44,794 nt of DNA from a virus: positions 1 to 44,794 of IMG/VR virus record IMGVR_UViG_3300008262_004551. The stretch is one strand, 5' to 3'. The position numbers and the translations under genes were made by a program. Below are positions 32,301 through 40,683 of the stretch, piece after piece. The notes below the pieces were generated by a model. That model saw only the letters and a list, made by a program, of their open reading frames with translations. It was not told the origin of the DNA and made no database searches. Positions within the stretch are counted from its first letter, which is position 1. The number at the start of each line of letters is the position of its first letter.

Positions 32301-33062
32301 ATTATCACTAGCCCATACAACCTTTCCAGATATTCTACCATCGTCAATACAAGTTATTATATGACCAGCTGCGCCATTAGATCTTTTTGCTAAAAATTGA
32401 TCACCTAATCTAGCAGTAGTACCTTGTACATAAGGTTGTACATTACCATAGTATCCACTTGAAGTAAAAGCATTAGTTTCACCTCTTTTTGCACCGTCTA
32501 TTATATCTCTTGGCGTACTATTTCCATCAAAAAGACTCGTTCCTTTTGTAATAAGATCCTTATCACTCAATCCAGTACCAGCATGTACTGTAGCAGCTGT
32601 CAAACATCTTCCACCCCAATCATCAGAAAGATTGACACCCCTACCTGCTGCTCTTGCTTTACCAGCATTAGTATTTGCTTCGTTTAAAAATCCTTTTAAT
32701 GTTGGGTCTGTCAAAGGACTTACGTTATCATATGAAGGAGTTCCTAGTGTTTGAAGTGGATTTGTATGAGTTCTTCCTGTTTCTTGATTAAATGTAGCAG
32801 ATGTTCCTCCACCAAATATTGGTGCTGCACATTCAGCCCATGGTAATACATTTTGTAATTCTTCTATCAGTTTAGGATCAAGAGAACCACTATCATGGAT
32901 ATGTTTAAATGATTTATTTTTTAATTCATCATTCCATTCTGTGTGTAAAGTATTGCTTAGGTGAGGTATCCATACTTGTACTCTTCCTCTATATTCGGGG
33001 TCTTCTCTGTTTACTACTATTCCGATATAATTTCCAAACAAAGGTTCTTTTGTGTAACTCAT
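29322..33062 (-). CDS. 5: Baseplate hub spike and tail lysin, gp5-like, with extra domains
   Basis: 1246 residues against 575 in T4 gp5. Domains in order: OB-fold N-terminus (about 1-85, GNYIGIVVNREDPEYRGRVQ, then LPWAECAAPIFGG); a CHAP/NlpC-type cysteine peptidase or amidase candidate (about 140-285, GGRCLTAATVH with Cys153, GHIITCIDDG with His234); a lysozyme/transglycosylase-like domain (about 340-510, YGLGAIESGFNP with Glu365, then GDSGFFQTSG); the completion of the OB fold (about 555-600, MFSIPNKGAKVFVFFLGGD); then a beta-repeat spike (about 650-1100, e.g. DVNLTCG, DIIINAG, KLVFNSG). A helical insert near 715-855 holds CPLC and CGNPDC cysteines around a hydrophobic stretch. The C-terminal 140 residues are Gly/Asn-rich. 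The protein should puncture the outer membrane and cut peptidoglycan. Confidence 0.85.
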   Translation of the reverse strand: MSYTKEPLFGNYIGIVVNREDPEYRGRVQVWIPHLSNTLHTEWNDELKNKSFKHIHDSGSLDPKLIEELQNVLPWAECAAPIFGGGTSATFNQETGRTHTNPLQTLGTPSYDNVSPLTDPTLKGFLNEANTNAGKARAAGRGVNLSDDWGGRCLTAATVHAGTGLSDKDLITKGTSLFDGNSTPRDIIDGAKRGETNAFTSSGYYGNVQPYVQGTTARLGDQFLAKRSNGAAGHIITCIDDGRISGKVVWASDNVSGVESPEQMIRSNAGYTDFSLIRLTDQAYDKWGKKFGLSSTSEYANDDEPPTKTALDAAEIPGTVVNPAATATSADRTVKDGYSDINLLQRYDALDPNVKKGLYGLGAIESGFNPTEAYSNSNNSYRNYVRYPDGREAEVESLKNLPPGTKTLEVRNRYVKEEYLKNGGNLSAAQKVAGDSGFFQTSGNMNSGGVDLRTGSASEQMVKVSDYIQKNRPDAYAAMVNGDFNTAYKILGENEWPSLNTKFATSNLNGALLASQSDVSSIDKHVKSVGSVVPGDGSEMLLNPVPNFNPSVNNPMLAGDQPSGMFSIPNKGAKVFVFFLGGDIQKPVYFANLLEPETIKKMAGYGSDGFISGKEGTRDAGMLGSGPVSLTYSREDSIDQDGVPNSFASINLQAGGTGVSSTPNNLELTSQGDCNYHVRGDLHQSAEFNVGNFGSINNTATGDVNLTCGIPGKPEEIKKQQEASEKLKKLLNDVQKQKVEEITKNAKSGETVPCPLCSMDYATERLTQYANKAKSLLRLLRLPWFSYAIDVFLFLANLIYIPFVDIVKGQALGECGNPDCKKGQIPSPQKPIEEANKKAMETLVSKQKEIAELEQQLGNGGSYSVTAAKDIIINAGLTMNDAECFATTVNKSVPVAIGTKDGNKSTMRQLAAPNLPGSVYCSPIQFPGGNVIIKGGNSVKIIAGSPGIEFITKGKLVFNSGSLEILTSNGEMVVGSTNHTTLKGKVVTIDAEDGSNGGGINLNAPNTLIKGLSVTGNAGIKGALNVEGELSCKYLNTVAQRLQSDMAGSPDQRIPFSNWALGSCQTNDILNTIRTAITHFLMPGAILTLTNIIKFVMQCYNTILTNTVMEYAPTGLFFGLYAGPIYNWHHNQLEDPKPIHVDYITPKGIYFDSGSGVDSNSSDPGPVPTRARKNGMGMDGGPKSLAGCGGFGNWGNGNTTSKKGKLNSFGLGDVPGFQGTRLSDENVKFEYNKDGSIKVNINNSPC

Positions 33063-33087
33063 ATATTAAAATGCGTTTGATGTATTT

Positions 33088-34899
33088 CTATAACCCCATC
33101 GAATTAGTAAGTCCATCTTCTGGTCTATTTCCACCAATAGATAAAGATGCTCCTGTTGCAACTGTATATAAACCTTCGTTTATAGTGTCTTTTAATCCTC
33201 TTATGTCTTGTTTCAATGAAGTAAATGTTTTTCTTATTCCTTTTCTCATTGCAACTAATGCAGGAGGCATAACAACATTAGGAGATGGTTGTGTTGGATC
33301 TGTTAAATTTATTTGACCATTTATTCCATATTTTTTTAAAACACCAGCTAATGGATATAAAACAGGAGCTTTTGATCCAAATTGATTTAAAATTCCACCC
33401 ATTATATCTCCTTTTAAATAATTTGCCATATAACCATAACCATGATCAGATAATACTGAACCTAAATATCCCATTGGATCATTAGCAACACTATCAACAA
33501 TATTGATTATTTCATTAAATTCTTTAGGTAAAAAAGATTTAATAGATCCAGTTGGATCGCTAAGAAAATCACCAATTATTCCAGCATCTACATCAAATGC
33601 CTTTAAAACATCTGATATTTTTAAAGAAGATGTAAAAAAGTTAGTATAAGTCGTTAAATCTCCTGCAAAAATAGATATTATATCCAATATAAAACATAAT
33701 ATTTCTAGTGGTATTATTTGGTCAATCATAAATAATAAATAACCCATAACCATTCCCGCTATACCATCTATAACAGCTATAAACTCTTGAACTGCTTTTA
33801 ATGCTCCTTTATAAATATCATAAACAATTCCTGCTATATAAGAAGCTACGCCGTTTATATAATTTATTGCATATTGAATAGATCCTAACACATTTGCTGG
33901 TAGTGCTAAATAAGTTTTACCCTTTAAAACATTTATGTATTTTTCTAGTTCTGATGATAGTTTTGGGTGAATACTATTTAATGCTTTTTCCAACAAAGAT
34001 GGTACATGTTTATTCGGTCCATTAATTGGACTTGATGGGACTCTTTCACTATTTGAAACTAAAGTAACTCCAATATCTCCAACATCTTCAAAAAATTTGT
34101 CTTTATATGCTGGTGTTTTCATAAATGCTTTTTGTATTCCTTTATGAAAATTACCTTTTATTATAGAATTTCCTTTTGTCCACATATAAGATAACATATT
34201 ACCTGATATAGTAATAGGAGACTCATTTATATTATCATTATCAAGTGAACGAACAGTACTTCCAACACAAGCAGAACCATTATATAACATATAAACCCAA
34301 GCAGCTAATAAATTATTATTACCTGTTCCTGTTAAATATGTACTCATTGCTAATAAATCATTTTTACTTAAACCAGCCTGCTTTGCTAAAGAAGATATAG
34401 AAACTGCTACATTAAAAGAATCTCCCATTATAGGTGATCCACCAGAAGGTGTTCTTGTTGCAGCTGCTTTTCCTTCCTGTGTTACATTTCTTATTTCACT
34501 ATTTCCTCTTCCTGAATTAGATGTTAATTTTTCATCTTTAGGAAATAATGGATTTTCAACATTTCCCGCTATTTTTAGTTCATCATTTATATAATCAGTT
34601 TCTTTTCCAGGAAGATTTATTCCGAACGGATCATTACTAAAACCAGCTGCCTCAAATACTCCTCGATTTGTATAATTTTCACCACCTACTAAATTAAAAC
34701 TCGACGGAGTATCTGATTTGATAAATGGTGGATTTTCTGTTAAATTTGTATTATTTTGAGTGTTATTAGTAGTAACTGTTTGAGTCCCACCACCAGTAGG
34801 AGTTACTGGTTTCCCAGAATTTTGATCATATACCCAATTACTAGTATTAGATTGTTCTGGTGTATTTGTAAGAATAATTTGAAATGGTTCCGTAGCCAT
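33088..34899 (-). CDS. Tail-associated structural protein, unknown, with hydrophobic core
   Basis: 603 residues. The first 150 residues are Asn, Thr, Pro and Gly-rich with little predicted structure. Residues of about 165-215 form a compact helical part (AKQAGLSKNDLLAMSTYLTG). The region from about 330 to 430 is strongly hydrophobic: LGSIQYAINYINGVASYIAG, MVMGYLLFMIDQIIPLEILC and similar, enough for several membrane-crossing helices. The C-terminal 170 residues are mixed and soluble-looking. It has an exact late promoter and sits between the hub and spike genes, which suggests a late virion protein of the tail tip or one delivered into the host envelope. Both are inference. Confidence 0.7.
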   Translation of the reverse strand: MATEPFQIILTNTPEQSNTSNWVYDQNSGKPVTPTGGGTQTVTTNNTQNNTNLTENPPFIKSDTPSSFNLVGGENYTNRGVFEAAGFSNDPFGINLPGKETDYINDELKIAGNVENPLFPKDEKLTSNSGRGNSEIRNVTQEGKAAATRTPSGGSPIMGDSFNVAVSISSLAKQAGLSKNDLLAMSTYLTGTGNNNLLAAWVYMLYNGSACVGSTVRSLDNDNINESPITISGNMLSYMWTKGNSIIKGNFHKGIQKAFMKTPAYKDKFFEDVGDIGVTLVSNSERVPSSPINGPNKHVPSLLEKALNSIHPKLSSELEKYINVLKGKTYLALPANVLGSIQYAINYINGVASYIAGIVYDIYKGALKAVQEFIAVIDGIAGMVMGYLLFMIDQIIPLEILCFILDIISIFAGDLTTYTNFFTSSLKISDVLKAFDVDAGIIGDFLSDPTGSIKSFLPKEFNEIINIVDSVANDPMGYLGSVLSDHGYGYMANYLKGDIMGGILNQFGSKAPVLYPLAGVLKKYGINGQINLTDPTQPSPNVVMPPALVAMRKGIRKTFTSLKQDIRGLKDTINEGLYTVATGASLSIGGNRPEDGLTNSMGL

Positions 34900-34913
34900 G
34901 TTTTTATATAAAA

Positions 34914-34921
34914 TATTTATA
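34914..34921 (-). promoter_or_regulatory. T4-type late promoter core TATAAATA
   Basis: Exact TATAAATA on the minus strand, 15 nt before the start codon of the 603-residue protein gene at 34899. This matches the gp55-dependent consensus and the short leaders typical of late genes. Confidence 0.8.
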
Positions 34922-34935
34922 TAACAAAACTCAAT

Positions 34936-35247
34936 TTACCACTTATTAATTGGACAATGTTCTGCTTTTAAATATGTTTTAACAGCTAAATAACAGCCAC
35001 ATTTTGAACATCTTTGTGATAAAGAATCAAAAAATTCACAACCCTTACATATATCTAATCGTTTTTCAGCTTCTACTGGTTCCATTCTTAATTCATGACC
35101 TCTAGCTACACTTGAAATGTTTCTAGAAACACTTTGACCAAAATTTCTAATCATCTGACCAGTACTAGGCATTATTGGTTTATTTGATGATTGTAATTGC
35201 TGTGCTCTTGTTTCATCCAATCTTCTTTTAAAAAAATCCATATTCAT
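34936..35247 (-). CDS. Small zinc-ribbon protein
   Basis: 103 residues; an internal Met at position 3 is an alternative start. The C-terminal 40 residues carry a zinc ribbon: Cys67-x2-Cys70, then Cys80-x2-Cys83-x-Cys85, and Cys98 followed by P-I-N-K-W at the very end. Proteins ending in C-P-x-x-K-W with this spacing occur in many phages of this type beside tail genes. The N-terminal half is Ser, Gln and Arg-rich. It lies between the hub gene and the 603-residue gene with gaps of only 4 and 36 nt, so it is part of the tail operon. A chaperone or minor virion role is possible. Confidence 0.72.
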   Translation of the reverse strand: MNMDFFKRRLDETRAQQLQSSNKPIMPSTGQMIRNFGQSVSRNISSVARGHELRMEPVEAEKRLDICKGCEFFDSLSQRCSKCGCYLAVKTYLKAEHCPINKW

Positions 35248-35251
35248 ATGT

Positions 35252-36850
35252 TTAATATTGTTTAGAATCTAAAACATCCCAATGATTATTTACACCATCT
35301 ATCTTAGAAGAATATACATCTGTTAAATATTGATCTTTACTAAAATAATGAACTACCTTAGTAATAAACCACTGACCTAAAAATTTATCATCAAAAGTAT
35401 TTTTGTCACTGGAATCTACTCTATCTACAAAAATAAAATTTCCAGGAGATCTTAATGTTAATCCATGATTTTGAAAATATAATGTTTGATTTAAAAAGAA
35501 AAAATCTTTCATCATTTTTATTACATTTAGTTCATTAGAACCTTGAGTATAAAAACTATTTTCTATAGATAAACCTTCTAATTTTGTTTTATTTATATTT
35601 TGCCATATTTGAGGTTTAGTTCCTTCTGTAGAATGAGAAAAAAGACCACCTAAACTTGCAGCATTTTTTATTTTTTCATAAATTTGAGTTACTTTATTTT
35701 GTTCTGAAAAAATATTATAAGTTCCTGTTGAAAAATCATATTTATGTATAGGTCTGTTAATAAGTCTAGCATCATCAACTGGACTCATTTGAGAAAATTT
35801 ATAACTATTAATAATAGATGTTTTAGGACTAAAAAAATTAATAATCTTGTTATTACCTTCAGGAGTTACTTGTGCTCTAGATACATATGCAGTTTTTCCT
35901 GTAAACAAAGGATCTATTCCATCGTTTAGTAATACTCTTTCTATTTGTTTTGCTTTTTTAAAATAATCAATAAGAGAAATAAGTTGCCATGTTTTTTTAA
36001 ATCTATCAAATCTTAAAAAAACAGGATCTCCGTCTTTTCCTACTGCATGATTCAACATAAAATCTAAATCATCTAAAACGGTGGAATTTGCTGGAGATGT
36101 ATAAAAAACATCACTTTCATTATTAGAAGGAATGTTCCACAAACTTTCGTCAATGTTGTTAAGTTTTATATCAGGATCATCTATTGATCCTGCATCACTA
36201 TAACCAACCATTAATGTTGATGCATCGCTTTCTGAAGAAGAAAATTTGTTAGAGGCTGAAGTGTTTATTATAGATGCTATAGAACTGCACGGGTTCATTT
36301 TTCTTTGGTCATCAGTTAATTCGGAAATCCTTTTTCCTGTTTTTGATGCAGGTCCGTGTGTAGCAGTAGACCAAGGTATATTTCTTTCTGAAAAAATTTG
36401 ATACCTTTCATCAATAAAATAAAATTTTCTTGATTTAGAATTAACAGAACCAGATTCCATATCTTGAACATCATATATGATAAAATCATAATCCATAGTC
36501 CAATCTTCATCGTTTATTTTAGTATCATCTGAAAGTGTAGTTATTCTTATATTAAGTTTATTTCTTGCATCATGTCTAAACTTAAAATATCCATTTCTTT
36601 CAAAGAAATTTTTTAAATATTCCTGTCTATTATACGGTGAACCTCTTTCTATTGCTTCAAAATCATTACGAATACTAATCCATCCTTTAGTCCACCAATT
36701 AACCAAATCTTCCTGTATAACAAGATCATTTACAACTGAAAAAGGAACAACAAATGGTTCTTTTGAATTTATATTATATAAAGTTATCCTTATTTGATAA
36801 GTTTGATTTGATATATTAACAATTTCACCTTTGTATGCATTATTACTCAT
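35252..36850 (-). CDS. Baseplate hub protein, gp27-like
   Basis: 532 residues, longer than T4 gp27 (391). The N-terminal part (about 1-180) has the strand-rich pattern of a hub tail-fold domain (NISNQTYQIRITLYNI, then VPFSVVNDLVIQEDLVNWW). The C-terminal part ends GQWFITKVVHYFSKDQYLTD followed by VYSSKID, which is typical of hub proteins: a G-x-W/F-x-x-x-x-V-x-H strand before the last beta turn. The middle (about 200-330) is Ser and Asn-rich. Position directly before the spike and zinc-ribbon genes and after the tube-like gene matches the hub slot. It should trimerise around the gp5-like spike. It could equally be named a gp44/gpD-type hub; the fold is the same. Confidence 0.7.
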   Translation of the reverse strand: MSNNAYKGEIVNISNQTYQIRITLYNINSKEPFVVPFSVVNDLVIQEDLVNWWTKGWISIRNDFEAIERGSPYNRQEYLKNFFERNGYFKFRHDARNKLNIRITTLSDDTKINDEDWTMDYDFIIYDVQDMESGSVNSKSRKFYFIDERYQIFSERNIPWSTATHGPASKTGKRISELTDDQRKMNPCSSIASIINTSASNKFSSSESDASTLMVGYSDAGSIDDPDIKLNNIDESLWNIPSNNESDVFYTSPANSTVLDDLDFMLNHAVGKDGDPVFLRFDRFKKTWQLISLIDYFKKAKQIERVLLNDGIDPLFTGKTAYVSRAQVTPEGNNKIINFFSPKTSIINSYKFSQMSPVDDARLINRPIHKYDFSTGTYNIFSEQNKVTQIYEKIKNAASLGGLFSHSTEGTKPQIWQNINKTKLEGLSIENSFYTQGSNELNVIKMMKDFFFLNQTLYFQNHGLTLRSPGNFIFVDRVDSSDKNTFDDKFLGQWFITKVVHYFSKDQYLTDVYSSKIDGVNNHWDVLDSKQY

Positions 36851-37473
36851 AATTCATCATGACAATTAATTGAACATTTATTAACATTATGTTGAAATTC
36901 AACATGAAATTGATTGTAACCAAACGAAGCAGATCCAACAATTTCCACTCCGTCTTGATAAGAATAATTAATACCACCTAAATTTGTTATAAAAGCATCT
37001 TCATATACAAATTTTAAAAGTGTGTTATTATATTCATCTAATACTAAAATTGATAAATCTGTTATATATTCAGAAAAAGGATTACTAAGTTCAAAAGAAG
37101 GATCGTGTGGAACATTATTTACGTTAATAATTTCAGAAGTTGAATATTTAGAATCATTAAATAGATTTAACCATTTCCATAAAATATAATAGTTATGATA
37201 TCCATTATCTAAGAAGAATTTAATATCTAATGCAGGATAATCTGGTCTTGAAAATGAACTTGTTTTATATGTTTGACCACCATAACCTAAACTAATAGAA
37301 GGTATTGATATATCAGGAACCGACATACTAACAACAGAAAGTTCTATTTTATCTTCATTAAAATCACTTTTCATCAATGTTTCAGAAAGTGCTAATTTTT
37401 TAACTGCTGGTGGAAGACCAAACAGAAAAAGAAATTTATCATTTCTGGATTTATTTAAAATTGATTGATTCAT
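36847..37473 (-). CDS. Tail tube-fold protein (gp19/gp54-like)
   Basis: 208 residues, larger than T4 gp19 (163). The order fits the tail tube fold: KIELSVVSMSVPDISIPSIS for the first strands, YPALDIKFFLDNGYHNYYIL followed by WKWLNLFND for the helix region with an N-Y-x-x-x-W-x-W pattern, ITDLSILVLDEYNNTLLKFVYEDAFITNLGGINYSY (part quoted: DLSILVLDEYNNTLLKFVYE) and QFHVEFQHN at the C-terminal strand. Proteins of this fold build the tube or start it on the baseplate (gp48, gp54). Because it lies among baseplate genes and no sheath gene is next to it, a tube initiator or hub-to-tube adaptor is likelier than the main tube subunit. The start overlaps the hub gene start region by 4 nt. Confidence 0.65.
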   Translation of the reverse strand: MNQSILNKSRNDKFLFLFGLPPAVKKLALSETLMKSDFNEDKIELSVVSMSVPDISIPSISLGYGGQTYKTSSFSRPDYPALDIKFFLDNGYHNYYILWKWLNLFNDSKYSTSEIINVNNVPHDPSFELSNPFSEYITDLSILVLDEYNNTLLKFVYEDAFITNLGGINYSYQDGVEIVGSASFGYNQFHVEFQHNVNKCSINCHDEL

Positions 37474-37476
37474 ATA

Positions 37477-39312
37477 TTAAAAAATTATTATTGGATTAAT
37501 GTTATTTTCCTCTATGTTTTTTTCTTTTTGTTCATTATTATTTATACTTGGTGTTGAATCCCACAAATTATTAATCCAATTTAATAATTCATAACTTTCA
37601 TTAACATCTTCGGTTATTTCTTGTTTTCCTATATAACTTAATGGAATATAGTTGTTTGTTGTTTTTTTGTAAATGTTACTTTTTCCATAAAAAAGAGAAC
37701 TTTGTTTTAATAAATCATTATTATTAACAAAAGGTTTCATTTTTAATGGTCTACCTTGATCGTCTATATCATGAATATAAAAATACTTTTCAACAATAGA
37801 TGGATCTAATATGAAAAGTCCCCATATTAATGCAAAAACTCTATCATCAAAATCATCATTTGTTCTTTTGCTATATGTATAATTTGGATGTTGGATAAAA
37901 TTATTAATTTCCAATAAAGTATCTAATTCATAAAATTCTACAGCATTTAAAGAATTTATCCAATATCTTAAATTAGAAGTTCCTCTGTATTTTGTATTTG
38001 TGTGACTATGAATTCCTAGTCTATTATCATTATTATAATGTTTGCTCATTCCTTCTGAATTATAACAAACAATATTTTCATAATTATGAATTTTACCTAA
38101 AACATCTAAAACTTGTTGACCGCTATTATTATTTTCAACTAAAACTGGAGGTCTTCCCCAATCATTTAATATTCCCATTAATCTAGTTCCAAAATGATAT
38201 GGGCTTATATTATTATTAACATATATAGCTGCTTGTTTTATGTTTTGTAAATTTGAAACGTTCATTATCTGAACAACTGTATTTGATCTTCCAATACCTT
38301 CACCAACATCAACACCAACTACAAAAAAATCATTTTCTTTTGGAAGATCAAAAATTTTATAACAACCTTCATCTAAAACTAAAACAGGTTCTTTACATTT
38401 AGCTTTTAGTTCTTCTAAAAGTTTTGGATCGATTACTGTTTTTCCTTTTGTGAAAAATTGATTTCCAAACTCTTGTTCAAAATCTTGTTCAGAACCTAAT
38501 TGCTCTATTGTTGATTTTTTCCATTGTTCATCTCTTCCAGGAACATCTTCCCAGTGAACCATTTCTAAATTCCATTCACTGTTTGGTTTTTGTGCTTCTT
38601 TATATAATTCATAAAATTTGTTATCAGTACCATTTGGTGTACTGATAACAATTATTTGAGAATTTTTAGATGAAGATATAATAGGAATAGCAGATTTCCA
38701 AAGCTCTTTCATTACCTCGTTTGGACAGTGAGCCATCTCATCTATAAGCAATAGATTACTTGTAGAACCACGAGGACCAGCTGATGATGTAGTACTAACT
38801 TGAATAGCAGATCCATTTGATAAGTTAAATCCATTTTTTCTCCAAGATTTTACTGATGGTTTTAGATATAATGGAAGTTCTTCAAATGCCATTCTTATTC
38901 TTCCAAAAATTTCTTCAGCAGTATCTGCTTTATTGGCTACGATTGTTATTCTCTTATCATCGAAAAAACATACCAACCATAATGCATACATTGTGATACA
39001 AGTACTTTTTCCGACCTGTCTACTTGCACAAACTACATTAAATCTATTTGCCTTAAATGATTTTAATAATTTTTTTTGAAATTTGTATAACTCTATTTTT
39101 TTCTTTCCTTCGTCTAGAGTTACAATATAAAAGTGACTTTCAGCAAAATGTAGAATACTTTTTCTACAAAGCTTCAAATCTTCTTCCATTTCTTTAGTCC
39201 ATTTTAAAGTAGCATTTCCTCTTAAAAGATTTTCGTTTCCTTTAAAAAAAACACCATCAACTAAAATGTCTTCATTTTCCAAGTCTGGAATGTTTATGTT
39301 TTTTTTAGGCAT
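37477..39312 (-). CDS. 17: Terminase large subunit gp17
   Basis: 611 residues; T4 gp17 has 610. It is the packaging motor ATPase with a headful nuclease. Walker A CASRQVGKST is at about residues 96-105, Walker B LLLIDEMAHC at about 188-197 with the catalytic Glu, and coupling motif VISTPNGTDNKFYEL follows (about 220). The nuclease domain begins at about 330 with GVDVGEGIGRSNTVVQ (first metal Asp), then VLVENNNSGQQV (about 395), and ends with NDDFDDRVFALIWGL (about 490, last metal Asp). All sites look intact. Unlike T4 it does not lie with genes 16 and 18; it is wedged between a gp53-like gene and a tube-fold gene. Confidence 0.95.
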   Translation of the reverse strand: MPKKNINIPDLENEDILVDGVFFKGNENLLRGNATLKWTKEMEEDLKLCRKSILHFAESHFYIVTLDEGKKKIELYKFQKKLLKSFKANRFNVVCASRQVGKSTCITMYALWLVCFFDDKRITIVANKADTAEEIFGRIRMAFEELPLYLKPSVKSWRKNGFNLSNGSAIQVSTTSSAGPRGSTSNLLLIDEMAHCPNEVMKELWKSAIPIISSSKNSQIIVISTPNGTDNKFYELYKEAQKPNSEWNLEMVHWEDVPGRDEQWKKSTIEQLGSEQDFEQEFGNQFFTKGKTVIDPKLLEELKAKCKEPVLVLDEGCYKIFDLPKENDFFVVGVDVGEGIGRSNTVVQIMNVSNLQNIKQAAIYVNNNISPYHFGTRLMGILNDWGRPPVLVENNNSGQQVLDVLGKIHNYENIVCYNSEGMSKHYNNDNRLGIHSHTNTKYRGTSNLRYWINSLNAVEFYELDTLLEINNFIQHPNYTYSKRTNDDFDDRVFALIWGLFILDPSIVEKYFYIHDIDDQGRPLKMKPFVNNNDLLKQSSLFYGKSNIYKKTTNNYIPLSYIGKQEITEDVNESYELLNWINNLWDSTPSINNNEQKEKNIEENNINPIIIF

Positions 39313-39313
39313 T

Positions 39314-39661
39314 TTATAAATCTTTTTTTAATTCCGATAAAACTAAACCAACATAATTTGGTTTTAATACTTTAATAACAGTATTTGAATCAAATTTTTT
39401 AAAAGGATTTGTTTCTTTGTTATATAAACATAAAATCCACCATAAATTCATATTATTATAATACCTATGTGCAATAGAATACCAAGTATCTGTAGATGTT
39501 ACAATATATTCTTCTTCGATTTCACTATCAGTTGCTGGAAATATAGATATATTTTTTAATAAATTAAAAAACCTAGTTCCGTTATTGTTTTCGTATACAT
39601 TAAAATAATTTTCATATTTAAATGAACTTGAAAAAACGTCTGGTATGTCTTGTATTTTCAT
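39314..39661 (-). CDS. 53: Baseplate wedge protein, gp53-like, LysM fold
   Basis: 115 residues; T4 gp53 has 196, so this is the core. The C-terminal half is a LysM-type module: YIVTSTDTWYSIAHRYYNNM then NLWWILCLYNKETNPFKKF and VIKVLKPNYVG. The W-x-x-I-x-x-R-Y-Y, L-W-W-x-L and N-P-F elements recur in gp53 and in short LysM tail proteins of other contractile phages. It joins the wedge to the hub. It lies directly before gene 17, 1 nt apart. A near-consensus late promoter (39674-39681) is 13 nt before its start. Confidence 0.72.
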   Translation of the reverse strand: MKIQDIPDVFSSSFKYENYFNVYENNNGTRFFNLLKNISIFPATDSEIEEEYIVTSTDTWYSIAHRYYNNMNLWWILCLYNKETNPFKKFDSNTVIKVLKPNYVGLVLSELKKDL

Positions 39662-39668
39662 TTTATTT

Positions 39669-40682
39669 TTATCTATTTATTCCTACTGAATTTAAAATAG
39701 TTTCTCCTGCTGTACTTGTTACTTCTATTTTATCAGCTGCGCCCATAGCACCTTGAAATATATTAGAACTTACTGGAATAAGTTCTCTAATAGTTATTGA
39801 TACCATGTAAGCCTCTGGAATTAACAAATAAGTTCCAGTAATTATTTCATCGGTTCTTCTTGTTGTTCCTATACTATCTATTTTAAGATCTGAAACATAA
39901 GCCAATGGCATATATATACCACCAAGAGCATCACTTTGTACTGTATATACAGAAGGAGGAACATATGTAACTAATGATGTTCTGTTTTTTAAATTTTGAT
40001 AAGTTATTAAATTTGTAAAATGAAAATTATTTTCAGTATCCTCTACAGTAAATGTATTATATAAAGGAAATTTTATTGTTATAGTAGTTGGACTTGTATT
40101 ATCAAATTTTTGAACCTTTTCTGTTCCAACACCAGGAGTAATAGAACCAACAGCAAGACCTATAGTAGCTCCCAAGAGTTTTTCAAATCCAGATGAACTT
40201 GATTGTGAATTATTAGAATCAGAACCCCCAACAGGATTCCATTGATTGGTTACTGATCTTATATTAGAACCATTCGCCAACAGCCACGGTAATTTGTAAA
40301 CAAACCCTTTTCTATTTTCTACTTGATACATTTTTCCATAAGGCTCGCTTAGAGACTGTAATAAATTACCAGTCTTTTGGTATTCTTGTTGCATAGCTTG
40401 ACCTGTTCCTAAAATATTAAAAAAAGTAGAAGCTAATCCAGACATAGATAATGTATGTTCTGTTAAAATTATAGAAGGAACTTCTTCTATATTTTCTCCA
40501 TAATTTTTCCATCTAAACTTACCTCTTACATCTATAGGTCCAGATTTTGGAATTAATATTACTCTTTCTAATGCATTTAAGTTTGTATCATTAATACTAA
40601 AAGACGTGGAAGGGTTATCAAACTGATATAAATTATTATCGTTTAAGTATTCTAAACCCGCTGGTGTTTTATTAGAACTCAT
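39669..40682 (-). CDS. Tail tube cap protein, gp48/gp54-like
   Basis: 337 residues; T4 gp48 has 364 and gp54 320. The C-terminal part is the best evidence: LLIPEAYMVSITIRELIPVS followed by SNIFQGAM resembles the gp48 ending, with a strand x-V-S-I-T-I-R-E-L-I before an N-I/L-F/Y-x-G turn. The centre has PTTITIKFPLYNTFTVEDTE, a strand pair, and SLVTYVPPSVYTVQ. A Gly and Ser-rich, low-complexity stretch lies at about 145-190. Such proteins cap the baseplate hub and start tube polymerisation. Position directly after the tape-measure-like genes matches gene 48 in T4 (27, 28, 29, 48, 54 order). Confidence 0.65.
   Translation of the reverse strand: MSSNKTPAGLEYLNDNNLYQFDNPSTSFSINDTNLNALERVILIPKSGPIDVRGKFRWKNYGENIEEVPSIILTEHTLSMSGLASTFFNILGTGQAMQQEYQKTGNLLQSLSEPYGKMYQVENRKGFVYKLPWLLANGSNIRSVTNQWNPVGGSDSNNSQSSSSGFEKLLGATIGLAVGSITPGVGTEKVQKFDNTSPTTITIKFPLYNTFTVEDTENNFHFTNLITYQNLKNRTSLVTYVPPSVYTVQSDALGGIYMPLAYVSDLKIDSIGTTRRTDEIITGTYLLIPEAYMVSITIRELIPVSSNIFQGAMGAADKIEVTSTAGETILNSVGINR
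39674..39681 (-). promoter_or_regulatory. Candidate late promoter, one mismatch
   Basis: AATAAATA on the minus strand, one mismatch from TATAAATA, 13 nt before the gp53-like start. It overlaps the last codons of the gp48-like gene. Weaker than the exact sites elsewhere. Confidence 0.35.
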
Positions 40683-40683
40683 A

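Noticed and set aside
32909-33316. Plus-strand coding region across the spike gene start
   Set aside because: It lies antisense to two well supported late genes, has no ribosome site and biased composition; treated as a shadow frame.
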